From Candidatus Magnetobacterium casense (GTDB lineage Bacteria; Nitrospirota; Thermodesulfovibrionia; Thermodesulfovibrionales; Magnetobacteriaceae): a stretch of 64,000 nucleotides of DNA. Made by a program: the position numbers and the translations under genes. Shown piece after piece: positions 33,124 through 41,399 of this stretch. The notes below the pieces were generated by a model. That model ran no database searches. It was given only the letters and a program-made list of their open reading frames with translations, and was not told the origin of the DNA. The first letter of the stretch is position 1. Every line of letters starts with the position of its first letter. The DNA lies in assembly GCF_000714715.1 (NCBI RefSeq), contig NZ_JMFO01000008.1:1-64000 (forward strand), written 5' to 3'.

Positions 33124-34745
33124 CGCTTAAGGAATTCCCTTATATAATACAGTGGAAACAGGACAGGTGCAAGAGGTGTGGTCGATGCACTGCAGTCTGC
33201 CCGATGTTTGCAATCTATCCGTCTGTGATAGCCCAGCGGGTGGTGCAATCAGTTGGCCCTATCCCCGCACCAAGCACGGAGCGACGTGTTGTCACCGTCA
33301 TAAAGCAATCCACCGAGATAAACAATTATTGTACCGGCTGTGCCACGTGCAGTCTGGTGTGTCCGAACGAGGCTATAGCGCCGGAGTTCAATCCGCACCA
33401 CAAGTTTCTGTTCTATAAGAACACTGGAGGCAGTCCTCACACCAGAGGCGGCCGTAGAAACGACCCATCGATCTCCACGCTTGACAAGCTCAAGTTTACG
33501 CGGATATCGATGCTAACCGACCCGGCCCTGGACGCCGGACGACACGAGTTTCGCATTCGCACCTACTTAGGAAGGATACTGCCGCCGGATGAACTGCCCG
33601 TGCGGGTTGAGGGTGACAACATCACGCTGGATACGCAGAGTGCGACATTCATCCCACCGGTGCGGGAGATATACCCCGTGATGATCGGCAGCATGTCCGT
33701 TGGTGCGTTGTCGCCGACGATGTGGGAGGGGCTGGCCATGGGAATTACGTATCTCAACGAAGTCGATGGTATGCCCGTGGTGATGTGTTCCGGTGAGGGA
33801 GGGATGCCGTTGAGGCTTTTGAAATCACGGTTTATCAAGTACTTCATACCGCAGATAGCGTCGGGGTATTTTGGTTGGGACGAAATAATCAGGGCGTTGC
33901 CGGATATGGTGGACGACCCATGTGCTATAGAGATAAAGTACGGTCAGGGTGCCAAGCCCGGCGATGGCGGTCTGTTGATGGCGCACAAGGTTTTAAAGCT
34001 CATATCGGAAATCCGTGGAGTGCCCCAAGGGGTAGACCTGCCCTCCCCGCCCACACATCAGACCAAGTATTCAATCGAAGAGGCCGTGGCCAAGATGATC
34101 CAGTCGATGTATCTGGCATGGGGTTTCAGGGTGCCGGTGTATCCCAAGATATCTGGCACGAGGACGGCCAAGGCCGTGCTCAACAATCTGGTGCGAAATC
34201 CCTATGCGGCGGCCCTGTCCATAGACGGCGAGGACGGCGGCACAGGTGCGGCCTACAACGTTTCGATGGACAAGATGGGACATCCCATAGCGTCCAATCT
34301 CCGGGAGTGTTACCTGGACCTGGTTGCGCAGGGCAAGCAGAACGAACTGCCGCTGATTGCAGCCGGAGGTGTTGGCAAGCAGGGCAATCTTGCGGCCAAC
34401 GTTGCGGCGTTAATCATGCTGGGGGCCTCGGCGGTGTCGATAGGCAAGTACATCATGCAGGCGGCTGCTGGTTGCTTTGGCGATGAAAACAATCGCTGTA
34501 ACGTCTGTAACATCGGGCGTTGTCCGCGCGGGATAACGACGCAGGACCCAAAGCTCTACCGTCGGCTCGATCCGGACAAGGTGGCCGAACGTGTCGTGGA
34601 GGTGTTCAAGGCGTTGGACGTCGAACTCAAGAAGATTTTCGCCCCAATGGGCAGAAGCACCGAACTCCCCATCGGCATGTCAGACGGCATAAGCTCCGGC
34701 GACCCGGCTATCTCCGAGCGCCTGGACATCAGCTATGTCTGCTAA
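33084..34745 (+). CDS. Glutamate synthase FMN subunit with two [4Fe-4S] clusters
   Basis: 553 residues. Two ferredoxin-like clusters at the N terminus: C29, C32, C35, C39 (CKRCGRCTAVCP) and C83, C86, C89, C93 (CTGCATCSLVCP). The FMN-binding TIM barrel follows with IGSMSVGALSP, CSGEGGMP, KYGQGAKPGDGG, SIDGEDGGTGAA, AAGGV and the CNVCNIGRCPRGITTQDP iron-sulfur motif of glutamate synthases. It would form glutamate from 2-oxoglutarate using reduced ferredoxin-type donors. The start is firm: AGGAGG lies 7 bases before the ATG, inside the upstream gene. The third archaeal-type subunit (GXGXG domain) is not in this window. Confidence 0.9.
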   Translation: MEPACRLDNNHELTLKEFPYIIQWKQDRCKRCGRCTAVCPMFAIYPSVIAQRVVQSVGPIPAPSTERRVVTVIKQSTEINNYCTGCATCSLVCPNEAIAPEFNPHHKFLFYKNTGGSPHTRGGRRNDPSISTLDKLKFTRISMLTDPALDAGRHEFRIRTYLGRILPPDELPVRVEGDNITLDTQSATFIPPVREIYPVMIGSMSVGALSPTMWEGLAMGITYLNEVDGMPVVMCSGEGGMPLRLLKSRFIKYFIPQIASGYFGWDEIIRALPDMVDDPCAIEIKYGQGAKPGDGGLLMAHKVLKLISEIRGVPQGVDLPSPPTHQTKYSIEEAVAKMIQSMYLAWGFRVPVYPKISGTRTAKAVLNNLVRNPYAAALSIDGEDGGTGAAYNVSMDKMGHPIASNLRECYLDLVAQGKQNELPLIAAGGVGKQGNLAANVAALIMLGASAVSIGKYIMQAAAGCFGDENNRCNVCNIGRCPRGITTQDPKLYRRLDPDKVAERVVEVFKALDVELKKIFAPMGRSTELPIGMSDGISSGDPAISERLDISYVC

Positions 34746-34761
34746 GATGAAGAGAAGAAGA

Positions 34762-34845
34762 AAGAAGGGGATCTCCCCTCAGACCCCTCCTGCAAGGGGA
34801 GGGGTGAGGCACCCCGGCCACGAAGAAGTCCCCTTGACCCCATCT
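34762..34845. repeat. GC-rich dispersed repeat
   Basis: AAGAAAGAAGGGG, CCTGCAAGGGG, GGGTGAGGCACCCC, CGAAGAAGTCCCC and TTGACCCCAT in this order: an interior copy without clear terminal repeats, between the glutamate synthase operon and the AIPR gene. Confidence 0.6.
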
Positions 34846-34876
34846 CTGCTTATGATGTGCGACGGATGATTAAATT

Positions 34877-36571
34877 ATGAGCATTTTGCATTTAAGACCG
34901 GTACAAAAGAGGATAGAGGATGTCTATAGTGGTAAGATTGATTTATCTGATGCAAGAAGTGAGCAGGAAAGAGAGAATTTCTTTTTAACGAGGGCTTATG
35001 CCGCTTATACGCTGGAGGCGTTATCTGGCGTTGAATCTGCTACTGCCGCAGGTGCCGTAGTTGACGGCTATGGGGATAATGGTATTGATCTTATCTATTT
35101 TGATAGAAGAAACAATTTCTTATGGATTATTCAGTCAAAATGGATAAAAAATGCCAGGGGTGAACCTGCCTCGGGCGATATTCACAAGTTTGCCCAAGGA
35201 ATAAAGGACTTGATAGAGCTTCAGATAGATCGGTTTAACGAAAAAGTTAAGATGAAGGAAGAAGATATTAACGATGCATTGGATGCTACTGGAGGTCGTT
35301 TAAAAATAAAAATAGTTCTTGCATTTACAGGCCAAAACAATTTATCTGATAGTAATCAATCGATCATAAACAATTTGATTTTGCAGCTTAATGATCCTGT
35401 AGGTTTAGTTGAGCATGAGATTTTTTCACTAAAACGTGCGTATATGTCGCTATCTGAATTGTTGAAGGGTGCTCCTATAAATGCGGAGTTAATGCTTTAC
35501 AACTGGGGAAAAGTAGAAGAACCTTACACTGCAATATATGGGACCATTAGTGGGAATGATATTGCAAGTATTTGGCGTAATTACAGGAACAGGCTATTTT
35601 CAGAAAACATTAGAGATTTTTTAGGTCATAGCAGCATAAACAGTGATATTATTAATACGGTTGTTAATGAGTTTCAGAATTTTTTTTACTACAACAATGG
35701 TATTACAGCCCTATGTAATAAAATAGAGAGAAGGGCTTTAGGAGCTGGAGATCGAAATTCAGGTGTCTTTATTTTTGAGAATTTCAGGGTGATAAACGGA
35801 GCACAAACCGTGGGAAGTTTGGGGTATGCTCTTGAAAAATATCCGGAAGAAGTCAAGCAAACTAGAGTATTAATCAAAATAATACTACTGAATAATGATA
35901 ATCTCGATGAGTTCGGAACTAATATAACGGAAAAGACTAACACTCAAAACAAGATAGAGAAAAGAGACTTTGTGTTTCTTGACCCTCAACAACGCAGGCT
36001 ACATACGGAACTTATGTTAGAAGGTATAACATATAATTATAAGAGGTCTGCTGAGAAACCTCAACATGATGATGATAAGATTATTGATATTGAAGAGGTC
36101 ATTGTAGCTTTGGCCTGTGCTAATCAAAACGTTGAACTGGCCGTTTATGCAAAAAAAGAAATTGGCAAGTTGTGGGATGATATAAATAAAAGCCCTTACA
36201 CAGATATAATAAACGATTCAACAACGACTCATAAGGTTATAAGAGCCGTCATTATAAACAGAGCAACAAACAAAATCTTAAACCCCAAACAACCTAACCT
36301 AAATGGAAGAATAAAGAGCCACTATATCTATGGAAACAGGTTATTCCTTCATGCTATTTTTAAGAGGATAGATACAAATGTTTTAATGGACCCTAATTTC
36401 GATTTTGAGGATTTTAAAACAACGAAGTTACATAATATCATTCTGGACACCATTGAAAAGATAATGGCATTAGTCGATGAACTGTATAAAGATTTGTTGC
36501 TTTATCATCTGTATAGAAACATTACAAAATGCAGAGAGCTTATGAAACAATTTTGTGGACTAGCAATTTGA
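34877..36571 (+). CDS. AIPR-family abortive infection protein with N-terminal nuclease-like domain
   Basis: 564 residues. The N-terminal about 120 look like a PD-(D/E)XK (Mrr-like) fold: D-x-x-G-x-D-N-G-I-D (D71) followed by FLWIIQSKW (Q86-S-K88). The AIPR domain follows: LFSENIRDFLG, FFYYNNGITALCN and FRVINGAQTVGSLG (about 235-320), then EKTNTQNKIEKRDF. AIPR proteins act in phage defence, alone or beside restriction-modification systems; the mechanism is poorly defined. It is strongly AT-rich compared with the gltS operon, has no methylase neighbour and is bracketed by mobile repeats, all of which suggest recent acquisition as a solitary defence gene. Confidence 0.88.
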   Translation: MSILHLRPVQKRIEDVYSGKIDLSDARSEQERENFFLTRAYAAYTLEALSGVESATAAGAVVDGYGDNGIDLIYFDRRNNFLWIIQSKWIKNARGEPASGDIHKFAQGIKDLIELQIDRFNEKVKMKEEDINDALDATGGRLKIKIVLAFTGQNNLSDSNQSIINNLILQLNDPVGLVEHEIFSLKRAYMSLSELLKGAPINAELMLYNWGKVEEPYTAIYGTISGNDIASIWRNYRNRLFSENIRDFLGHSSINSDIINTVVNEFQNFFYYNNGITALCNKIERRALGAGDRNSGVFIFENFRVINGAQTVGSLGYALEKYPEEVKQTRVLIKIILLNNDNLDEFGTNITEKTNTQNKIEKRDFVFLDPQQRRLHTELMLEGITYNYKRSAEKPQHDDDKIIDIEEVIVALACANQNVELAVYAKKEIGKLWDDINKSPYTDIINDSTTTHKVIRAVIINRATNKILNPKQPNLNGRIKSHYIYGNRLFLHAIFKRIDTNVLMDPNFDFEDFKTTKLHNIILDTIEKIMALVDELYKDLLLYHLYRNITKCRELMKQFCGLAI

Positions 36572-36604
36572 CAAAATGATGCCAATTTATTATAGAAGAG
36601 TGCG

Positions 36605-36789
36605 TAATTTGACAATGTCACATTCAAGTAAACATGAGGATTGTCTGAACCAGGATTACACAGATTAAAGGATTTACAGGAAAAAAATTAAGGAATGCCT
36701 TTAACCTAATCCTGATAATCCCTTAATCCGTTAAATCGTGGTTCAGACATCTTTAATTGCACAAATTGGAATATGACATTGTCAAATTA
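36605..36789. mobile_element. MITE-like element with TAATTTGACAATGTCA ends
   Basis: 185 bases bounded by TAATTTGACAATGTCA and its inverse, with further inverted parts inside (GTCTGAACCA near one end, TGGTTCAGAC near the other). No coding capacity. A second copy lies in the opposite orientation at 59039-59268, a half copy at 30779-30833 and an end fragment at 47338-47360. It follows directly after the AIPR gene. Confidence 0.75.
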
Positions 36790-36842
36790 AGGCCATTGAT
36801 AAATAATGGGCATGAATATTTGTAATATCAGGATTGAGCATT

Positions 36843-36945
36843 ACGGGGTCAAGGGGGCTGGCCCCCTTGCAGGGGGTTCTGAAGGGGGCCAGGAGCGTCC
36901 TGGAGCGGAAAAGAAGCTCCGCCGCCCCTTTCTTTCCCTCTTCTT
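36843..36945. repeat. GC-rich dispersed repeat with variant centre
   Basis: GGGGTCAAGGGGGCTGGCCC, CCTTGCAGGGGG, then a variant GCCAGGAGCGTCCTGGAGCG segment not seen in most copies (the 46957 copy has its inverse), and CGCCGCCCCTTTC. With the MITE it fills the 36572-36961 gap. Confidence 0.6.
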
Positions 36946-36961
36946 GATTTATGGGTAGGCA

Positions 36962-38857
36962 TTATTTTACAACGGAGGGAAATCTCGTCATGTCGGTATG
37001 GGGGATGAACATTGCCGAGATGTACTCATCCATATATCCGCCCACGACAGAGAGTTCAACGTAGGTCATCTTTGAGGCGATGTCTTCCATCTCTCGTCTG
37101 AGTTCGTCGGACATGAGCGCCAGATATGCGCCGATAATGGAGGTGTTGCCCAGGAATACGTACTTGTCACGGTCAAGGTCTGGCAACATGCCAAGCGTAA
37201 TGGCCTTTGGTACGTTGAGGGAGTTTCCAAATCCGCCGGCGATATACACCCTGTCCAGGGCCTCAAGGGGCATCCCCACCTCGTTGAGCAATAACGAAAC
37301 ACCGGCAAAGATGGCGGCCTTTGCCCTGATCAGGTTTTCAATATCGACCTGCGTAAGGACAATATCCCTCTTCAGTACCGGATCATGGTGGAAGACAAAC
37401 TCCGGTCCCTCCTGTCCCTGGCGTATGCGTTGTGACTTGTCGGAGACAAATATGCCCTTTTGATTTATGATACCGGTTGTATACATTTCGACGATTGCGT
37501 CGATCATCCCCGATCCACAGATTCCCACAGGGGCAACGCCGTCTATGACACCAAAGCTGAGTTCCAACGTGATGGGGTCGATCTTCACCGAATCAATGGC
37601 CCCCGGCGTGGCCCTCATGCCGTGTCGTATGCCGCTACCCTCAAAGCACGGACCAGCCGAACAGGCCGCCGTCATTATCCATTCGTTGTTGCCGATGGCC
37701 ACCTCGGCATTTGTGCCTATGTCCATAAACAGCGACAACTCGGGGCTCTTGTACAGCTTTGAGGCCAATATTCCGGCCACGATATCGCCACCAACGTAGC
37801 TGGCAACTGCCGGAGACGTATAGACCGGCGACTGCGGATTTATGGAGAGCCTTGCCGCCTGTGCCTTCCACACCGGATAGATGTTGACCGTCGGGATATA
37901 GGGGTCTTCCCGTATGGATGCGGGATTAAGTCCCCAGAATATCTGTGACATGGTGGTGTTGGCCGCAATCACTGCCCCGTCTATTTCGCAGCCCGATATG
38001 GCATGTTTGTCCATAAACGAGTTGACGATCGTGTTTATGTCGCCAACGACGGCGTCTCTGAGGTCTTCAAGACCATTTGCATCGCTCCAGGTCGCACCTG
38101 GCTCGGTGGCGTAGACAATTCTCGTTATGACATCATCGCCGTATCTGGTCTGGGAGTTGTACGTTGAACCGATATCGAGCACCTGGCCGGTTTCAAAGTC
38201 AACTAGGTAGACGACCACGGTGGTCGTGCCAATGTCTATGGCCAGGCCAAACCTGCGTTTGCATCTGTCGGGCAGAAACAGGGACAGGGCCTCAGCCGAT
38301 ACGTCGTTGAGTTTGCTGTAGGACAGGGAGACATTCCAGTTACCCTCTCGCAGGACATCGTGCAGGGTTGAGACGAGTTCGTAGGAATAGCTCATTGTCA
38401 GCGATGTCTCACTGACTGCTCGCTTGACTCTTTCCAGGTCGCTGATGTTATCCTGTATGGAGGGGGGTGGCAATGGAAGCGCCAGACGCTTTACCAACGG
38501 GTCTGTCGTTACCCCGTATGAGGTCAGATATGCGGCGGGGTCCTTGAATGCCGCTATGGCGATCCTGCCGCCAAGGATGAGCTTTGACTCCTTGGGTATC
38601 TCTATGACAAGTGCAGTGGATGGCGTGCTCTGACAGGCCAGGAGCATTCCGGCATCTATCTCCGCCTTTTGGAGTCTGCCATACCCCTTGGTTTCAAACT
38701 GCCCCTGAAGCACCCTGACCTTGCACTTGCCACAACTGCCTTTACCTCCGCATGGGGCGGCAAGGTAGACACCGTTGCGCTTGAGGGCATCATAGATGGT
38801 CTCTCTTTCCTGTACGTGGAGAGTCCTCTCTCCGGCTATCTGCATCTCTTTGGTCAC
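36962..38857 (-). CDS. RACo/AcsV-type reductive activator (2Fe-2S ferredoxin plus ASKHA domain)
   Basis: 631 residues. The N-terminal 2Fe-2S domain has C36, C42, C45 and C75 (APCGGKGSCGKCKVRVL, LLACQ). A linker domain follows, then a DUF4445/ASKHA ATPase domain from about 200: GLAIDIGTTTVVVYLVDFET, MDIGTNAEVAIG, CSAGPCFEGSGI and DRVYIAGGFGNSL. Such proteins use ATP to drive an electron into an inactive Co(II) corrinoid protein, returning it to Co(I), in the Wood-Ljungdahl pathway or in methyltransferase systems. No corrinoid protein or methyltransferase is adjacent, so the client is unknown. Confidence 0.88.
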   Translation of the reverse strand: MTKEMQIAGERTLHVQERETIYDALKRNGVYLAAPCGGKGSCGKCKVRVLQGQFETKGYGRLQKAEIDAGMLLACQSTPSTALVIEIPKESKLILGGRIAIAAFKDPAAYLTSYGVTTDPLVKRLALPLPPPSIQDNISDLERVKRAVSETSLTMSYSYELVSTLHDVLREGNWNVSLSYSKLNDVSAEALSLFLPDRCKRRFGLAIDIGTTTVVVYLVDFETGQVLDIGSTYNSQTRYGDDVITRIVYATEPGATWSDANGLEDLRDAVVGDINTIVNSFMDKHAISGCEIDGAVIAANTTMSQIFWGLNPASIREDPYIPTVNIYPVWKAQAARLSINPQSPVYTSPAVASYVGGDIVAGILASKLYKSPELSLFMDIGTNAEVAIGNNEWIMTAACSAGPCFEGSGIRHGMRATPGAIDSVKIDPITLELSFGVIDGVAPVGICGSGMIDAIVEMYTTGIINQKGIFVSDKSQRIRQGQEGPEFVFHHDPVLKRDIVLTQVDIENLIRAKAAIFAGVSLLLNEVGMPLEALDRVYIAGGFGNSLNVPKAITLGMLPDLDRDKYVFLGNTSIIGAYLALMSDELRREMEDIASKMTYVELSVVGGYMDEYISAMFIPHTDMTRFPSVVK

Positions 38858-38894
38858 TGAATGGCTTCCTTTCTGCTGTTATTTCAGTATGTTG

Positions 38895-39077
38895 TTTATA
38901 TTTCATGGTAACTATACTTTTACACATCCTGGATTCCTGGTCAAGCCAGGAATGACCCCTGTTCGAGCCAGGGGCAGGCACACTTGGAAAACGGCTGTAA
39001 CTGTCATTCCTGCGAAAGCAGGAATCCATGCCTTTTAACCGTGAAATAAAAATTACCCTACTTTTTAAAGAGGATAC
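38895..39077. mobile_element. Mobile repeat inserted at the stop codon of the next gene
   Basis: An element of the GTATCCTCTTTA family (right end AAAGAGGATAC; left end truncated to TTTATATTTCATGGTAAC) with the CCTGGATTCCTGG and ATTCCTGCG hairpin units inside. It is flanked by a 16-base direct repeat, TTATTTCAGTATGTTG, at 38879-38894 and 39078-39093; the right copy is the last codons and stop of the adjacent gene. Insertion therefore duplicated the gene end without harming it. It fills the gap 38858-39077. Confidence 0.75.
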
Positions 39078-40103
39078 TTATTTCAGTATGTTGTTGTAGA
39101 TAATCCAGGACTGCTTATCCCGGTTACCTATTTTGTCTACGACCTCGATGTCGATTGCGTTTCTGCCAGGTTTGAGGGTCACCGTGGTTGCAAACGAGCC
39201 GTCTTTATTGACGCTGACGTTGTGTTTGCCAACGGTGAGGACAACCTGGCCTACGCCCCCTTCGATCTTGCCCTTAAGGGTTGTCTCATCGGGTTTTGAG
39301 CGTAGTGTTGCCTTGTCCTCGTCAGGGAATTCGAGCGATATCTTCAGAGGCATCTTCTCTTTTCTGACGATTACGTATGTCTTGGTTTCAACACGACCGG
39401 AATCGTCCCTGGCAGTGACCGTGAGCTTGTTTTTGCCGATATCCAACTTTACCGTATGACTGAAGTTACCCTTGTTGTCCGTCTGTACGGGGTCGTTGTT
39501 GATGTTGACTTGTATCTTCAGTTCATCGGTGTTGACACTGCCTGTGATGCTAATAGTTTCATCCGTAGTGCTGATGCCATCAGAGATACCGGTCAGTATA
39601 AGTCTTATCGCTGGTGTAGTTTTTTTCTCATGAACAGGTTTTGAAACAGGTGTAGGTTTAGGTGTACGCGTAGGTTTTGGCGTATGAACAGGTGTCAGTA
39701 CCGGCGTTGGCGCAGGCGTATGTGTGGGTGTAGGTTTAACAACAGTTGGCATTGGTGTAGGCACTGGTGTTGGCATGGCTGTAGGCACCGGTGTTGGTTT
39801 TGGAGTCGGTACAGGTGTTGGTTCCGGCGTTGGTGCAGGAGTTGGCTTAGGTGTAGGTTTGAGCGTGTGAGCAGGGGTTGGCTCCGGTGTTGATGGCGGA
39901 GGTGTTGTAGGGGTTGGCTCGCAGGTTGTAAACATGCCAATGGTCTTGCATTTCTCTGCCCTTGCCTCCGATACACCCAGGCGGATTGTACGTTTGGTTG
40001 AGATGTTAAACTGAGATATGATAAAAAACAACGCTGCCGCAACTATGGCTATTTTAATGATCAGAGATATAACGTCTTTATTGAAAGAGTCTTTTATATT
40101 CAT
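39078..40103 (-). CDS. Exported protein with Pro-Thr-rich spacer and Ig-like domains
   Basis: 341 residues. An N-terminal membrane helix (about 13-30) anchors or exports the protein. Residues about 60-160 are a low-complexity P-T-P repeat ([15 protein letters not shown]-like), an extended cell-envelope spacer. Two Ig-like beta domains follow: about 168-250 ([35 protein letters not shown]) and about 255-338 ([36 protein letters not shown]). It is probably a surface or periplasm-spanning adhesion or scaffold protein. The gene ends in the target duplication of the mobile element downstream. Confidence 0.75.
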   Translation of the reverse strand: MNIKDSFNKDVISLIIKIAIVAAALFFIISQFNISTKRTIRLGVSEARAEKCKTIGMFTTCEPTPTTPPPSTPEPTPAHTLKPTPKPTPAPTPEPTPVPTPKPTPVPTAMPTPVPTPMPTVVKPTPTHTPAPTPVLTPVHTPKPTRTPKPTPVSKPVHEKKTTPAIRLILTGISDGISTTDETISITGSVNTDELKIQVNINNDPVQTDNKGNFSHTVKLDIGKNKLTVTARDDSGRVETKTYVIVRKEKMPLKISLEFPDEDKATLRSKPDETTLKGKIEGGVGQVVLTVGKHNVSVNKDGSFATTVTLKPGRNAIDIEVVDKIGNRDKQSWIIYNNILK

Positions 40104-40129
40104 AAGAACGTTTAATTTAATAATTTTTC

Positions 40130-40266
40130 GTATCCTCTTTATACTTCATGGTGACTATACTTTAAGGCAAGAAAGAAGGAGGGCGGCTCCGCCCCCTCCT
40201 CAGACCTCCCCTGCAAGGGGGCCAGCCCCCTTGACCCCATTTTACCATGTTTTTCTAAGAGGATAC
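40130..40266. mobile_element. GTATCCTCTTTA-ended element with GC-rich interior
   Basis: It begins GTATCCTCTTTATACTTCAT and ends CTAAGAGGATAC. The interior is the GC-rich block (GGGCGGCTCCGCCCC, CCTGCAAGGGG, TTGACCCCATTTTACC), not the hairpin units of the 9675 and 47162 copies. Flanks AATTTTTC (40122-40129) and AATTTTCC (40267-40274) are an 8-bp target duplication with one change. Confidence 0.75.
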
Positions 40267-40298
40267 AATTTTCCGATACTGATGTCACACGAGTCAAA

Positions 40299-41030
40299 TC
40301 AAAACCTTAGCTTAAAGATTACCGGCAGATTGGATTCCAGCTTGATATCCTGCCCAAAGAACAGTGCAGACTGGTCAATAGTCACCTGTACTTCATCTCT
40401 CTCTATGCCGGCGTAGGCAACGTTGCCTGAGACAGAGAGGGTAGCGTGTGAGAGGTTGTCCTTAGTCATGGTATCTGCGGATAGTCCAAGGGATGTCAGT
40501 GGGAATTCAACGGAGGGGGTCTTTTTTTCCCCCACACGATTTACCTGTAATAAGAGGGTCTTTCTTTGCTGTTTTAGCACAATCACGGAAGAAAAATAAC
40601 CGTTTTTTGCTATAGTCAACGGTTGTCCATCGATGTCGATCCGGAGGTTTTCATCAAAGACTCCCTGGATGTTTCCGGCAACGGGGGGGCGTCTTTTAAG
40701 CTCAACCCCCTGTTGAACATCGGCTCCTGGCGGACACTGCCCTTGTAGTTCGGATAACTTGCTGTTAGGGGTATATTCGAAGTCATACATCCCGATCCGT
40801 AGGGTCTTGTCCTGGGGATCGATCCCTATGGCCTTGTTGAAGTATATTATGGAACGGTTGCAGTTGCCGTCTTTGAGGGAGCTGACACCCTTTTCGTAAG
40901 TCATCAGTGCCGAAACGGAACCCGCAACGGCATAAGAGTTCAGTACCCCGCACAAGAGAAAGACAAAACTCAACAGCGTTACCGTGCCTCTGTTTAACAG
41001 ACACACTCTCATATATCTCAATGTCAACAT
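40299..41030 (-). CDS. Secreted protein of unknown function with TPR-like start and Ig-like domain
   Basis: 243 residues with a signal peptide (about 12-37, TVTLLSFVFLLCGVLNSYAVA). Residues about 42-72 (ALMTYEKGVSSLKDGNCNRS, then IIYFNKAIGIDPQDK) resemble one TPR unit. The later part has the repeated beta pattern IDGQPLTIAKNGYFSSVIVL seen in the Ig-like domains of the neighbouring gene at 39078-40103, suggesting a shared envelope role. The likely start is one of the early Mets (M1 or M7). Function is not known. Confidence 0.65.
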   Translation of the reverse strand: MLTLRYMRVCLLNRGTVTLLSFVFLLCGVLNSYAVAGSVSALMTYEKGVSSLKDGNCNRSIIYFNKAIGIDPQDKTLRIGMYDFEYTPNSKLSELQGQCPPGADVQQGVELKRRPPVAGNIQGVFDENLRIDIDGQPLTIAKNGYFSSVIVLKQQRKTLLLQVNRVGEKKTPSVEFPLTSLGLSADTMTKDNLSHATLSVSGNVAYAGIERDEVQVTIDQSALFFGQDIKLESNLPVIFKLRF

Positions 41031-41048
41031 AACACTCCTGATCTGTTG

Positions 41049-41391
41049 TTAAGTTCTGAAAATTTTTTCAATGTCTATCTCCAGGCCATCCATTACCCTG
41101 GACTTAACCACGCCGGAACATTCGGCATACGAAAACAGCTCATATCTGCCGTCTTTGAGGGTTAATATCTCTATCATCTCCAACTCGGGGATTACGATCC
41201 AATATTCAGGAACACCGTATCGTTGGTATATATCCTTTTTTGTTATCATATCTTTTGCCGATGTCCCCTTTGACACTATCTCACACACCATGTCGGGCAC
41301 CCCTCTGATCCAATATAGGTGGCACAATCTTTTTTCCGTTGATTATTTCCGTTAAATCAAGGTCGCCTGATAATCCTGCTAGCCCTTGCAT
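41049..41391 (-). pseudogene. Uma2-family protein, internally deleted and frameshifted
   Basis: From ATG 41391 the frame gives LDLTEIINGKKIV, the N-terminal motif of Uma2 proteins; it then loses the middle third of the domain and shifts frame. The C-terminal part resumes as WIRGVPDMVCEIVSKGTSAK and YQRYGVPEYWIVIPE to the stop at 41049. Comparison with the intact copy at 9932-10453 shows about 65 residues missing, including the LxPDLLFI strand. The gene is dead or at most makes a C-terminal fragment. Confidence 0.75.
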
Positions 41392-41399
41392 GGCTTCCC

